The notes under the pieces were generated by a model. It was not told where the DNA came from, did not search any database, and worked only from the letters and a program-made list of their open reading frames with translations. The position numbers were made by a program, and so were the translations under genes. DNA of 64,000 bases from Perognathus longimembris pacificus (taxonomy: Eukaryota > Chordata > Mammalia > Rodentia > Heteromyidae): NCBI RefSeq assembly GCF_023159225.1, contig NC_063166.1, positions 76,696,575 through 76,760,574 of the forward strand. Direction: 5' to 3'. Below, one piece after another: positions 36,037-47,339 of this stretch. Position 1 is the first letter of the stretch; every line of letters begins with the position of its first letter.

Positions 36037-37866
36037 ATGAATCTCGGGATAACCCTGCGCGTGGCGTTCCTTTGCTTGCTGATGCTGTCTGTGTGGTGCT
36101 CAATGAGGAGAAAGTACTCTAGTAGGTGGTGAGCTGGCCTGGGAAGCAAGGGGCTTTGCTAGTTCCTGGATTGGTAAGGGGCTATCATGTCGGGCATAGC
36201 TGTTGTAGGCCTCCCCTGCCGGGGGTTTCCCACACACCTCTGCATGCACAAATCCAAGAGCTGCCCAAGCTGAGGCCCTTCAATGCCCTTCACACCTAGC
36301 GATGAGTGTCGGGAGCTGGCTTGAGCGGTAGAACACCAGCTTTGAGTGAAGAAGGTAAGGGGTAGCACCCAGACCTGAGTTCAAACCCTAGTACTCTCTC
36401 TCTCTCTCTCTCTGTCTCTCTGTCTCTCTCTCTCACACACACACACACACATACACACACACAGTAGCAATGAATATTTTTCGACTTTTATACAAATTCC
36501 ATACCTACAAGGATATAATTTTCCCCCAATGCCCTTGAGGTCTGGGTGCCAGTATAGAGCTGTCCTACCTTCCCATACGTGTAAAAGTTCTATGCTCTCT
36601 CTGTGTTTATTTTGATGAGTACCAAGTGGATATTTCTTTATGTGTTGTTGTTGCTTTTAATGTGTGTGTGTGGCAGTAAGGGGCTTTGAATCAGAGCTCA
36701 GCTGCTAGCTAAGTAGATGCTCTCTCATTTAAGCCACACCCCCAACATAAATAGTTTTTATTTTCTTTTGTGTGTTTTTGAGGGGAGGGGGAGGCTCTTC
36801 CTGAGGACTTGGGTTATTCCCAAAGTTGAGAATCAGTGAAAGAGCTAAGAAAATTAAACAAGGGAAACAATTGGAGAGAGTTAGCAATGAGAAGAAGAAA
36901 GGGGGGAGAATCTGTTGATTCCTCTACTTGCCTTGCTTTCTACCCTGTGAAACAGGTATTATCATGAGGAAAGAGGACATATCTCAGGCCTCGGATCTCC
37001 TGTTAAATAAGTCGAGGTCTTATAGGAGGGTACACGAATGCTGAGGGGTACTGGATACTCAATTCTTTCTCTGGGAGGCTACAGGGAGGCCCACAGGCCT
37101 GCAGCACTGCCAAGTCCTTAGGTATAGGAAAGGCCTCTCTTCCTGTGGCTGGCTACAGGGACCCATCAGCCTCTTATGTCTCGTCTCCATTTCAGAGGTT
37201 AGATCAATCGAGCAATGCTGGAAACACCCAAAGGTTAATGAATGTTCCCAGAGGTGTTCTAGGACCTTTCGATGTTACTTCAAAACTCATGCCTGCTGCT
37301 GGACGGATTGTGGCATCATCTGTTTGTATAATGAGGTAAGGTAGACGGGGATATGGGGCTGTAGCTTCACAGATGTCTGTCCTCTCTGAAGAGACTATTC
37401 CTAAATAGAAGACAGAGGCTCCTCAAACCCAAGGGACAGAAACAAAATAGCCCGCTTCCCAAACCTGGAAAGAAATTCCCTCGCAAACAAAAGCAAGACA
37501 TCAGCTTAGCTACACAGTGAATGTTTTCATTGTCCTTTTCTCATAGTACTTAATAGTTTACTATTTTCCTAACTTTTGTCCAGATTTCTAACCACTGCCT
37601 CCAGGTTCTTTTTTTTTTATGGGCACATTTGGCTCTGCCAGATCATTTAATGGATCAACTATTTCCCCTGCTCAGAACCAGACAACTCCTATTAGTGCAT
37701 TAAGATGCTTCTTCCTGGTTGGGCTGGTGGGTTGAATATTTCTCAAGAGCTCCCTGCCCCCTAAAACACCTACATTTTTTCTCTCTTACAGAGACCCGCT
37801 ATAAGAAATTCTTCAAAAAAGAATGTCACAAACAAGAAGGAAAGTTCATCTAAGAGACAGACCTAA
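36037..37866 (+). CDS. WFDC11: WFDC11, WAP-like secreted protein with basic tail
   Basis: Exon 1 (36037-36121) encodes signal peptide MNLGITLRVAFLCLLMLSVW and a short basic linker (MRRKYS). It ends in phase 1 at A|GTAGGT. Exon 2 (37196-37335, acceptor TTTCAG) carries SIEQCWKHPKVNECSQRC, the Cys-Cys block CCWTDCGIIC and LYNE, closing in phase 0 at GAG|GTAAGG. Exon 3 (37792-37866, acceptor TTACAG) adds a 24-residue Lys/Ser-rich tail, giving 99 residues. The E-CW--P-V-EC---CS--FRC--CCWT-CG-IC pattern matches human WFDC11 as I remember it. Like WFDC9, the domain has Trp after the first Cys and before the last pair. AATAAA is at 38259-38264. It is on the plus strand, whereas I recall human WFDC11 on the other strand relative to its neighbours. 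Confidence 0.82.
36308..36396 (+). mobile_element. Geo monomer fragment in WFDC11 intron 1
   Basis: gctggcttgagcggtagaac ... ctgagttcaaaccctagtac, leading straight into a CT/CA microsatellite. Confidence 0.65.
36393..36465. repeat. (CT)n(CA)n microsatellite
   Basis: A CT block followed by a CA block at the 3' end of a SINE fragment. Confidence 0.9.
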
Positions 37867-38258
37867 GTGAACAGTGGTACTGGCGTTGCAACAGAAAATC
37901 TCTACAGCATCCACTTAAGGAAGAAGAATACCAAGATTTGAGGGTCAGGTGGCTTTTTTACTCCATCCTGTCTACCAGGCAATTCGAGTCAGGAATGGCC
38001 TGTTATAAACAGGCTAGTATAAATAGGGTTCAGAGTAGAGACACAATAGGAGGTAGATATAATTGTTAATAATTGATGTCCCCAAACTCAGAGCAAGTAG
38101 TCCTCAGGATACAAAGCTAGAACCCTGAGTTCCCACTGAGCCACCACCTTGGAAGCTGGGAGATGTTTAAGAGACATAAGAGCAATTCTGTGGGGCCGCT
38201 TTTGGGAACATTATTCTTCCTAATGGGGGTGGGAGGAAGACAGAAGAAAACCTTCCAT

Positions 38259-38264
38259 AAATAA
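38259..38264 (+). terminator. WFDC11 polyadenylation signal
   Basis: AATAAA about 393 bases after the WFDC11 stop. No closer canonical hexamer was noticed. Confidence 0.6.
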
Positions 38265-38304
38265 ACTCATTTACCAACAATGGTATTTGGCTTTGGCGAG
38301 GGGA

Positions 38305-38536
38305 GAGGGCAATGCTGGGGCTTGAACTCAGGGCCTGGGCACTGTCCCTGAGTTCAAAGCCAGCACTCTACCACCTGACCGACAGCGCCACTTCCCACTT
38401 TTTTTTTTTAGTTGAAGACAAGAGTCTCACAGACTTTCTTGTCTGGACTGGCTTTGAACCAGCAATCCCCCAATCCTGAGATTTCAGCCTCCTGAGTAGC
38501 TAGGATTACAGGCATGAGCCACTGACATCCGGCTGG
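38305..38536 (-). mobile_element. B1-Geo composite SINE
   Basis: Reverse right monomer (tggggcttgaactcagggcc), T run, then reverse B1 half ending catgagccactgacatccgg. Confidence 0.87.
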
Positions 38537-38992
38537 TATTTTGTGGTTCTTGTTTTGTTTTATCAAATACTAATCCTTGATTACCATTATTGTAACTCCT
38601 AGTATTGTTTCCATCCTGCAACGTACACAAGATTGCAATTTTTCTTACCCTGTTTGGAGATTCAGAACTGTTAGGCTCATCCTGGAAGCTTTTTCTCATG
38701 CGTCGTTTTAAGGTGAGGACTGGCAAGTGGCCCTTTTGTCCTTCATTTCTAAAGAGCAGCCCTCTGGGAAACATGTTCCTCACAGATGTAGTTGAAAACA
38801 ATTCTAAAAGTACTTTACATGAACATGAGATGAAACTGATGTGTGCACAGCTGGGGGAGGATGGGAGCTCAGGTGTTCGCTGCCGGTGGTGATTCGATGG
38901 TGTCACCTGTCCACTTGGGTGGCCCTGGACTCCAGGGTCCCCGCAGTGTTGGCCAGCCCTAGGGACCTCAGGCTCCAGGCTGCAGACTCCAG

Positions 38993-40110
38993 GTGGAACA
39001 GCACACGTGGCTTGCCTCACAGTCTTCCTGCACTTTTGCACAGATAGGTGCTGGTGTGCTTCTCACACGCCTTGATTCCTGGGTTGCGGAGGTTGTCATC
39101 TGGATTTCTGAGGAGCAGCAGGAGGTGGGGGATGGGACCCTCTGCCTGGACAGCCTCCTCCTCCCACTTACCGCCGCCCCAGCCCCCAGGATGCAGGTTC
39201 ACTCAGGACCCTCCCACAGCCCTCAGGGAATTCTTCTGGGCCCCTCCCCAAACCCTTGGCTGAGGTCGTGTTTAGGTCCCCGTGGGCCTTGCTGTCCTGC
39301 GGGACCTTGTCCACACCCCTGCACCCAGGACCTGTCTTCCCAGGCCGTGGAAGTCACCCTGCCCACTCTGCACGCACCCCCACTCTTCCAGCTCAGAGCA
39401 AGCACCCTGAGATGTGTGCCACGCCCTTCCCACCTTCCAGAATCTGTGAGGTGAGAGGGGAAGATGGACTCGCCATTGTCCCTGTCTGCCCTCCCCACTG
39501 GCCTGTCCTCAGTGTCCCTGCCTTCAGTGTGCTCCTCCCACCCTCTCCTGCTCCCTGCTGGGATGACATCAACTTGCCTTCCTCCATCATCCTTTTCCTG
39601 CCCAGTGAATTTTCCCACCCCTGTGCCATCTCTGCCCCTGGGTCTGCCCCAGGGGCACCTCTGTTTATTTGTCTTGTTTTGTTGCCAGTCCTGGGCCATA
39701 GACTCAAGGCCTGAGCACTGTCCCTGGCTTCTTTTTGTTCAAGGCTAGCACTCTGCCACTAGAGCCACCGCGCCGCTTCTGGCTTTTATCTGTATATGTG
39801 GTGCTGAGGAATAGAACCCAGAGCTTCATGTATATGAGGTGAGCACTCTACCACTAGGCCATATTCCCAGCCCAGGGGGAACCTCTGGAAGTTCTCCCCT
39901 CAGGGATGTGCATACAGCAGAGAAGTGGTGTCTCCTTTGCCTACGGGGCTCCCAGCCCTGCTCCATCCATCCCAACCCACAGCGAGTCACCCTTCCTTTT
40001 GCATCTGTGGTGATGGTACAGCCTGGAGTCTGAGCAGTGCTTGGGGAAACGCTGAGTGTGCAGAGGGGTGCTGAATCCCAGGTCCTGCTTAGTCTGGGCT
40101 CAGCCCCTCC
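38993..40110 (-). pseudogene. WFDC10B: Inverted, broken WFDC10 copy (arm B)
   Basis: On the minus strand this repeats WFDC10 from within intron 1 to the middle of exon 2. The acceptor CTCCTCAG is kept. A 13-base deletion before the first cysteine and an 11-base deletion after the second shift the frame and remove the third cysteine. After TGTTCCACC the sequence leaves the WFDC10 match, so the final CxxxC and stop are gone. Exon 1 with the signal peptide is not in the duplicated block. Introns are nearly identical to arm A, with a SINE at about 39664-39873 as the main difference. Human has WFDC10B in this position and orientation; here the copy looks dead. Confidence 0.88.
39664..39873 (-). 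mobile_element. IDL-Geo SINE in WFDC10 pseudogene intron
   Basis: Full minus-strand dimer ending ggccatattcccagccc. The flanks aggggcacctctg and agggggaacctctg are a near-perfect duplication. It is absent from arm A, so it inserted after the duplication. Confidence 0.92.
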
Positions 40111-40439
40111 CAGTATGCCTGCCCGGCCTAACATCTACCCCCCATCCCCCTCTAATCACTGTGCCCTCTCTGGACTTGCCTGGTGTGGTATGATTGACCA
40201 GAATGGTGAGTTTAGGTCTGGCAAAGGTGGCAAAGATTTTCCTGAATAGCTGGATATGGCGAGGGAAGGAAGAGAGGAATTGTCCTTAGCTCTTTGCTGC
40301 CTCTGGTGGCCACACCTAGGAAAAGCAAGAACCTCAGTGTCCCCTGCTCTTTGCCTCCTCCTTATTTACCCTGTCCTATTTTGTGTGGAATTGATCTGAA
40401 AGTTGTCACCTCCTCTCTTGTTAACACAAATGCTTTTGT

Positions 40440-40676
40440 GTGCCAGTACTAGGGCTTGAACTCATAGCCTGGGCATTGTCCATGAGCTATTCTCACTGGA
40501 GGCTGATGCTCTACTACTTGAGCCATACCTCCATTATTTGGCTTCTTGATGGTTAATTGGCAATCAGAACTCTTCTTACAGACTTTCCTACCTGGGTTGG
40601 CTTTGAATCTCAATCCTCAAATGTCTCCCTCCTGAGCAGCTAGGATTCTAGGTGTGAGCCACCTATGCCTGAGTCA
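40440..40676 (-). mobile_element. B1-Geo composite SINE
   Basis: Reverse right monomer (ccagtactagggcttgaact) then reverse B1 half ending ggtgtgagccacctatgcct. Confidence 0.85.
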
Positions 40677-40778
40677 AATACTCTAGTTTTAACCAATACA
40701 GACTTCACTTCAAAATAATATAAAAACTGTACCTAGTTACGTTTATCTTACACAAAACTTTCATAAAAAATGATAAGG

Positions 40779-40982
40779 GGGGACTGGGAATGTGTCTTAG
40801 TGGCAGAGTGCTTGCCTAGTATGCATGAAGCCCTGGGTTCCATTCCTCAGCACCACATAAACAGAAAAGGCCAGAAATGATGCTATGGCTCAAGTGGTAG
40901 AGTGCTAGCCTTCAGCAAAAGCAGCTCAGGAACAGCACCCAGGCCCTGAGTTTAAGCCCCGGGACTCGGAAAAAAAGAAAAG
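40779..40982 (+). mobile_element. IDL-Geo SINE, diverged
   Basis: ggggactgggaatgtgtctt at the left and aagccccgggactcgg plus an A-rich tail at the right. Confidence 0.85.
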
Positions 40983-41486
40983 AATGACACCAAGTTAAAG
41001 AGGAAAAAGTACAAGTTATTCTTTACAGATGATGAGCCCAGAGAACACACCAAAGAAATTATGATCAGCAATGGGAGAAGATAGCAAACTAACTAGGTTA
41101 GAGAGTAAAAGCCATGTTTGCTTCCTTTAGCAACCAACAAAAAGGAATAACTATTAAGTACCTGCCTGATACACAAGGCTCTGGATCCCATTCCCAGCAT
41201 GAGAGACAAGACAGACAGACAGACAGAAACAGAGAGAGACCTCTATATAGATGAGAAACACAACAAGAGCAAGATAAAGATGGGTTTGGTAAGCCTACCG
41301 GGCCCCGTAGTAGACGTGGCTGGGAGGGGCTTGGGTTTCTGCCAGGCCCTCCTAGATTGGAACAGAGAGAAAGGTCAAGCCCAGCAAGCCTCCGCTGGGG
41401 CCTCTTCCCTCTCTCCTTCGCACAGCCATACCTAGTCAACGCCAGCCATTCGCAGCCAGGACTCAGCCACCCATCCTGCTAGCACG

Positions 41487-42085
41487 ATGACATTCGTGCC
41501 ATCTCTCCAGGTTCTGCTGGTACTCAGCCTCACACCACAGCTGGTGCTTGGGAGTCCCAAGCAGTACTTTCTGAGTAGGTGCTGCGTCTGGACCCAGGGG
41601 AAGGGAGCAGGCTCTGTGGAAAGGAGGGGATTTGAGGGTGGATAATCCAGAACACTTCATGGGGAAAAGTAGAGTGGTGTTCAAGAGCCCACAGCTTTGC
41701 AGTGAGCAAGATTTAGGTCTGAGTGTTTGTTTGATGGCTGCATAACTTTGGGGCTTAGGTTTTCTCCTCATAACAAATAGAGTGCTATGGAGATAGCTGG
41801 GAGAAGAACAAAATGGTACATTTGGACATAGAACACTGATGAGACCATGGTGACCACCTAGAAAGAGTTAGTTACTGTAAATAGGATTGGTTGTCAACAG
41901 GATTGTTTTTCTCTTTCTCTAGCCATAGAATGGAAGGGAATCCTGATCAGAAGACACTGAGTAATAAGAAAAAGCGGAATCTTTATATCCCATTCTGAAA
42001 TTCTTGCCCTTCTCACCATGAAAGAGCCACTTGAAGAACTCACCTGTTGCTCTCTGAGCTAGTGCCTTCAGCTAGTTGTGTGGCC

Positions 42086-42136
<51 letters not shown>

Positions 42137-44671
42137 ATGTTGGGACTTGAACTCTGGGCCAGGATGCTGTCCCTTATTTCCGCTCATGTGACTGTAGCCA
42201 CAGCTCCACTTCCAGCTTTTTTTTCTGGATAATTGAAAATGAGTCTCATGGACTTCCTTCCCGGGCTGGTAGATCTCAGCTTGAGTAGCTAGGATTACAA
42301 ATGTGAGCCACTGGCCACTGGAGATCTTCATTCTTTACCCAAACTTACCTTCTGTTTCTTCTTCCTATACACAAACAGCCTATGTTAGGTTGTCTATAGG
42401 ATAAATTATTCATAAGAGGCTGTAAGGCTTTCTCAAGGCCACACTGTGAGCCAGTACTGAATTGGGTGTACATTACCCTCTTACATACCCACCATACCAT
42501 ACGTACCCCTGAAATGGACCTAACTAAGTTCTGCAGGGATGTGGCATCCAACCCACAAATAGCCAGTGGGTTCAGGATTCTGACAAACTCTTTGATAAAA
42601 TACATAAATCCTGATGTCCTACTCAGAACTCATCGGGAGACAGAACCCCAGTCTCCTGGCTGGGGACCACATAGGGAGGTGAAGAGGGAGGTGAGGGTGG
42701 TAGGTTCCAGGGCTTTCTCTGCTTTGACTGTTACTCCAGCCTGGGGTTTATAACTCGCTTCCCTGTTCTCTGTTCCAGAGCAGATTTTGGAGCCTCCCCC
42801 CTGCAGATCGAAACCTGAGAACTGTTTGAGCTTCTGCACGTTGCAGGAGGAATGCCCAGGAGACCTTCAGTGCTGCTCTGCGTACTGTGGCATCGTCTGC
42901 GCATCCAACAAGTTCCAAGACAACAAAAAGTGAGTCCTGATCACTAACCACTATGATGGCTCTTTTGTCTTTCTATTGCTCTTGGAAGGCGATGGAAGTT
43001 CTGATTCAGAGAGCCCTCCTCTACCCTCGATCTACCTTGAGCTTTCTCTATCACCCCCTCTGTGGATATCCTTCTCTGTATACACCCACAAATGCCCCAT
43101 CCACAGACCCTCCCTCCCCTCAACCACAATCCACCTTTACCCCACGGCCTGCCTAGAACACTGTATCTGGACATACAAGATTCACCACACCCCAAAGGAA
43201 ATACTGATCCTCTGCTCTTGTTTGCTCTCTATTCACCAAATGCTATCTGTAGTCCCCCAGTATTCTTTGGGCCTGGGGGTCCAGCTGGAGAGAAGCTGTG
43301 GTTAGTTATCTGGATATTGCCACTAACTCTGAGTCTGCTAAGAAACAGAGTAGTCTGGGACTGAGAAAGGCCATCCGTGTGCCGAGGAGATGCATGGCTC
43401 CCCATCTGGGAAGCCATCTTGCCATCTTTCCGTCACCTTCAGCCACACAAACCCTCTCTTTTGCCTTTCTCTTTCTGATGAATTAAAGTGGGAAGGGCTT
43501 GTTCTTGCCTTCTGAAGCCCAGATGAACTGTCAGAAAACCCACAGCTGGAGATTCCCCCAAGGAGCTCCTTGAGAGACATTTCACTGTCTTGTTCTCTCT
43601 TACATCTCTCGCCCGAAGCAGAGTACCCACCATGTAAGAACAGGTACAGCATGACGAGTATAGGCCCAGGGCTAACTACCCAGACTCAGACTCAAATCCT
43701 GGCTCTTCCATTCTTCCTGTTGCTGTTTCTGTCGGTACTGGGTTTGACCTCAGAGCCTCATGTTTGTGAGGCAGTCACTCTACCACTTGAGCCTTGTCCC
43801 AAGCTTTAATTTTTGCTTTAACTTTCCAGAAGAGTCTCAGTTTTCTGTCCAAGGCTCGCCTTAGACTGTAACCCTCCTGCCTCTGGGTTAGCTTGGATTG
43901 CAGACACTTACTACCATGCTACCACGTCTGCCTTATCTGTTGAGGAGGAGTCTCACTAAGTTTTTGGCTGGAATGACCCCAAACCAAAACCCCCACTAAT
44001 CTCTGCCTCTGGAGCAGCTGGGATTACAGGTGTGTGCCATGATGCCCAGCCCTCTGATTCTACCTTTTTTTTGGCCAGTCCTGGGCCTTGGACTCAGGGT
44101 CTGAGCACTGTCCCTGGCTTCTTCCCACTCAAGGCTAGCACTCTGCTACCTGAGCCACAGCGCCCCTTCTGGCCGTTTTCCATATATGTGGTGCTGGGGA
44201 ATCGAACTGAGAGCTTCATGTGTAGGAGGCAAGCACTCTTGCCACTAGGCCATATTCCCAGCCCTGATTCTACCATTCTTAGCTGAGTGACTTCACACAA
44301 ATTTCCTCATTGAGAGGGAAACAATAACGGTGAGATTTCGATCAACAGTCTATAAAAGCTTTACTGTTTGCCACATAATATTCAATCCGTAAATTTTAGT
44401 AGTTATACAAGCACTTTACTTCCAAAGACTGACCCTTGTGAATAGACCCCATTTCTCTCCAGGCTCTGCCTTGTTGACACTTAGTCCCCTTGAGGCTCTG
44501 CTTTCCAGGCTGTCAGAGGTTCCAGCTTGGTAGATTACTTTCAATGGTGGAAGGAACATAAAGTAACAGTTGTAGCTCCAAGAATAAACTTGCCCTGGCT
44601 AACATTTGAAAATGCTTTCCTTCTACAGGATCAAGCAAAAGAGACCCAGGAGGCGTTATGTTGACCACTGA
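41487..44671 (+). CDS. WFDC13: WFDC13, single WAP domain secreted protein
   Basis: Exon 1 (41487-41574) encodes signal peptide MTFVPSLQVLLVLSLTPQLV and GSPKQYFL, ending in phase 1 at A|GTAGGT. Exon 2 (42779-42929, acceptor TTCCAG) begins KQILEPPPC and carries the eight-cysteine WAP core ending CCSAYCGIVC. It ends in phase 2 at AA|GTGAGT. Exon 3 (44629-44671, acceptor TCTACAG) adds the basic tail IKQKRPRRRYVDH and stop. The predicted 93 residues equal the human length I recall, and GSPKQ, ILEPPPC, CGIVC are shared. Orientation matches human. Likely secreted; target protease unknown. Confidence 0.95.
42089..42134. repeat. (GT)n microsatellite
   Basis: About 23 GT units, on the tail side of a minus-strand SINE in WFDC13 intron 1. 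Confidence 0.93.
42135..42322 (-). mobile_element. B1-Geo composite SINE
   Basis: Reverse right monomer (gttgggacttgaactctggg) and reverse B1 half ending atgtgagccactggccactg. Its tail has become the adjacent GT tract. Confidence 0.8.
43720..44050 (-). mobile_element. ID-like and B1-like SINE remnants
   Basis: About 43728-43800 is an ID-like monomer in reverse (ggtactgggtttgacctcag). About 43830-44050 is a decayed B1-type element ending ttacaggtgtgtgccatgat. Confidence 0.55.
44064..44263 (-). mobile_element. IDL-Geo SINE in WFDC13 intron 2
   Basis: Full minus-strand dimer. The flanks share ctgattctacc (left about 44053-44063, right about 44264-44274). Confidence 0.93.
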
Positions 44672-45271
44672 GGCATGCCCCTCCCCCCCCCAGGCCTTCT
44701 ATAAGTACGGGATTCGCCTGGCTTTCCTGGTGTGGGGTCTCCAGGAGATTCTTCTTTTCCCTTTCCAGCCTCTCCAGGAACAACTGCAAGATCAGATTCG
44801 CTTTTCTGATGGACAAACTAACTTCTCATCCTCCCTCATTCCCTTCCAGCTTCTGGTTTTGCCTTCTCTGGAAAGGGTGCAATCTAAGGGAGTTTTGTAA
44901 CACCAAACAAAACTGGGAAGCAGAGCCGTGGCCTGAGGGGAACACAGGGAAGGCTCTGCCAAGGAACAATATCTTCCAGCTTCAGCTTGACAGCGCCCTG
45001 GAGGCAAATTGAGTCCTTTATGCCCCATGGAACAGTCAGGTAGCTCACTGTACCTGTCTAAGGCAGCTAACTCCCTGGGTTGAAAAGCAAAGAAACATCC
45101 TGTCTTAGAAGGTCACAGATGGAAGAACCTGGTCACTGCAAAGACTGGGCCAAGATTAGAAGCTGCCAGCAAGTCACATAATGACATCACTCTTTCCAGA
45201 TTCCAGAAGTTTCTTCTTGAGAAAATGGGGGACCTATTTTCTTACTTTATGGGGGCTACAAAAATGATAAA

Positions 45272-45390
45272 ATAGCCAGGTGCTGGTGGTGCACACCTGT
45301 AATCCTAGATACTCAGAAAGCTGAGATCTAAGGGTTTAGGCTCAAAGCCAGCCCTATTAGAAAAGCCTGTAAGACTCTTTTCTCCAACAA
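45272..45390 (+). mobile_element. B1-like half of SINE
   Basis: agccaggtgctggtggtgca ... ctgtaagactcttttctcc. The right monomer is lost. Confidence 0.7.
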
Positions 45391-45580
45391 TAAAGTTACT
45401 ACAAATAAATCCTCATTCCTCTCTTCTGTGATATTGAATGATTTCTTCATGATCCCTGGCCTAGAGCAGGTGAGACTGTCCAGGAAAATCTACAAGCTCT
45501 AGAAACTGACCAAGTGTGGTTCAAGTTTATCTGAGTAATGTAGCCCTCTTTCATATGCACAGGTTGGTCTGTTCAAAATG

Positions 45581-46023
45581 CAGGTGCTGGTGGCTCATGC
45601 CTGTGATCCTAGCTACTTGGATTCTAGATCTGAGGATCATGGTTTGAAACTAGCCTGGGAAGGATAGGCCAGGAGACTTTTTTTTTTTTGAGGGGGGGGG
45701 GGGGCCAGTCCTGGGCCTTGGGCTCAGGACCTGAGCACCATCCCTGGCTTCTTCCTGCTCAAGGCTAGCACTCTGCCACCTGAGCCACAGCGCCCCTTCT
45801 GGCCGTTTTCCATATATGTGGTGCTGGGGAATCGAACCCAGAGCTTCATGTATAGGAGGCACTCTTGCCACTAGGCCATATTCCCAGCCCACCAGGAGAC
45901 TCTTATCTCCTACTTACTATCAGAAAACCAGAAGTAGAACTGTGGCTAAAGCGGTAAAGCACTACACCAGACTTGAGCAAAAAGCTAAGGGAGAGCATCT
46001 AGGCTTTGAGTTCAAGCCCCAAG

Positions 46024-46024
<1 letters not shown>
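45581..46024 (+). mobile_element. B1-Geo SINE split by a nested SINE
   Basis: The left part (45581-45678) and right part (45892-46024) form one element, separated by a minus-strand IDL-Geo. The joining sequence ccaggagact is duplicated at the break. Confidence 0.9.
45679..45891 (-). mobile_element. IDL-Geo SINE nested in B1-Geo
   Basis: Complete minus-strand dimer, with a T/G run at the reversed tail. Flanked by ccaggagact at 45669-45678 and 45892-45901. Confidence 0.93.

Positions 46025-46074
<50 letters not shown>
46025..46074. repeat. (CA)n microsatellite on SINE tail
   Basis: About 25 CA units start at the end of the split B1-Geo element (agcccc-aagat). Confidence 0.95.
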
Positions 46075-46075
<1 letters not shown>

Positions 46076-46855
46076 CCTTGGGAGCCTTGGTGTGTGTTTG
46101 GGATGTTACAGACCAGAACTCCCCTTGTTAACTTCCTGTATATTAGAAGCTGCAGTTTTCAAAAGACTGAACTGCAAGTACTCCCCTCCAAAATACTCTG
46201 GTCTCAATATGGGCCCAGGGAAACCTGGTATTTGCCAGAGATTGGAAAAACACCTGCTGTACTGACTCTACACACCAGGACTAAAACCTCAGGTATATGG
46301 CTCCAGGGGAAATCAAGACATGGTCATCTGTAGAAGAAGTAAAGGGGGCCGTTTCCACGGGTGCGCTCAGAGCAGCACGGTGGGAGCGATGTGTACAGTG
46401 AGCCCCAGCAGGCTGAGGGTCTTCAGCAGTATCACTGCTCATAGCCAGGAGCCAAGCAGCTACGTGAAGCTGAACCTGGGTCCCCCCCCCCCAACCACAG
46501 GCGAGATAACACAAGACGATCCAGATTCCCGATCCATGTGAGGCCCCTCTGGTGACACCCCACTGTCAACACAACAGCCAGCCACAATCACCTGAGGCCA
46601 GGAGTTGTGACCCCACAAGAGGAGGCATGCTCACCAGAGCGTAGCCTGACCACTGGTGGTACCTACTCCTAGTTTTTGCCACTCACATGCCTGGAACAGC
46701 CCTACCCACCTACTCACCCCAAGAACTGGTGTAGAGCAGTAGCAGCCCCTTCCAGACATAAGGGGGGAAAAAAGCCAAGTGGAAGAATCAAATAGTTGAT
46801 TGAAACGCTTCATTTCAATAGCAATCTATCTGCAAGAAAAGAAGTAGCGCAGAGA
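46075..46855. other. Intergenic; expected SPINT4 position, none seen
   Basis: Human SPINT4 lies between WFDC13 and WFDC3. I searched this stretch and 47986-48550 by eye for a Kunitz pattern (FYYN, then C--F-Y-GC-GN) and did not find one. No other gene is recognised. Confidence 0.4.
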
Positions 46856-46935
46856 GCTGGGCTGTAGTTTAGTGGCAAAGCACTTGCCTAGCAAGCTAAG
46901 TCCTGGATTTGATCCCCAGTCCCCCCCAAAAAAGA
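46856..46935 (+). mobile_element. ID-like monomer
   Basis: gctgtagtttagtggcaaag and gatttgatccccagtc boxes, with a C/A-rich end and no right monomer. Confidence 0.7.
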
Positions 46936-47339
46936 AGAAGTAGTACTGCAGAAAGAATGGAGGTCTTGTTCTCTGACACAGATTGAAAGGCCTTTGAAGC
47001 ACTTGGCAAAGATTACAGAAAACAGGACAAACCACCATTACAGAGTTCCAGAGCCTAATTAAGTTTAAAAAAATACTAATGAGTATTTAAGGAAATAGAA
47101 TCCCTTTATGATTTAAAAAAAAAAGGAAAAAACCTGTCTGCACCATATTGCCGAATGGCAGGCAAAAGTCTATTGTGGAACAGAATGTCTCTGGGGATTT
47201 CTACCCATACTAACATCTGCACCACTTCTGCATGATAAGGGATCCCCTACCAGGGGTTAAAACATAGTTGGTATGTGTCTCAAGGCTCAATGTGTTGATG
47301 TTTAATCCCGTCATAAAGTATTAATAGAACAGAAACTTA

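Noticed and set aside
39223..39714. Long frames on both strands at 39.2-39.7 kb
   Set aside because: They are the intron of the inverted WFDC10 copy and mirror the shadow frames at 28.4-29.2 kb.
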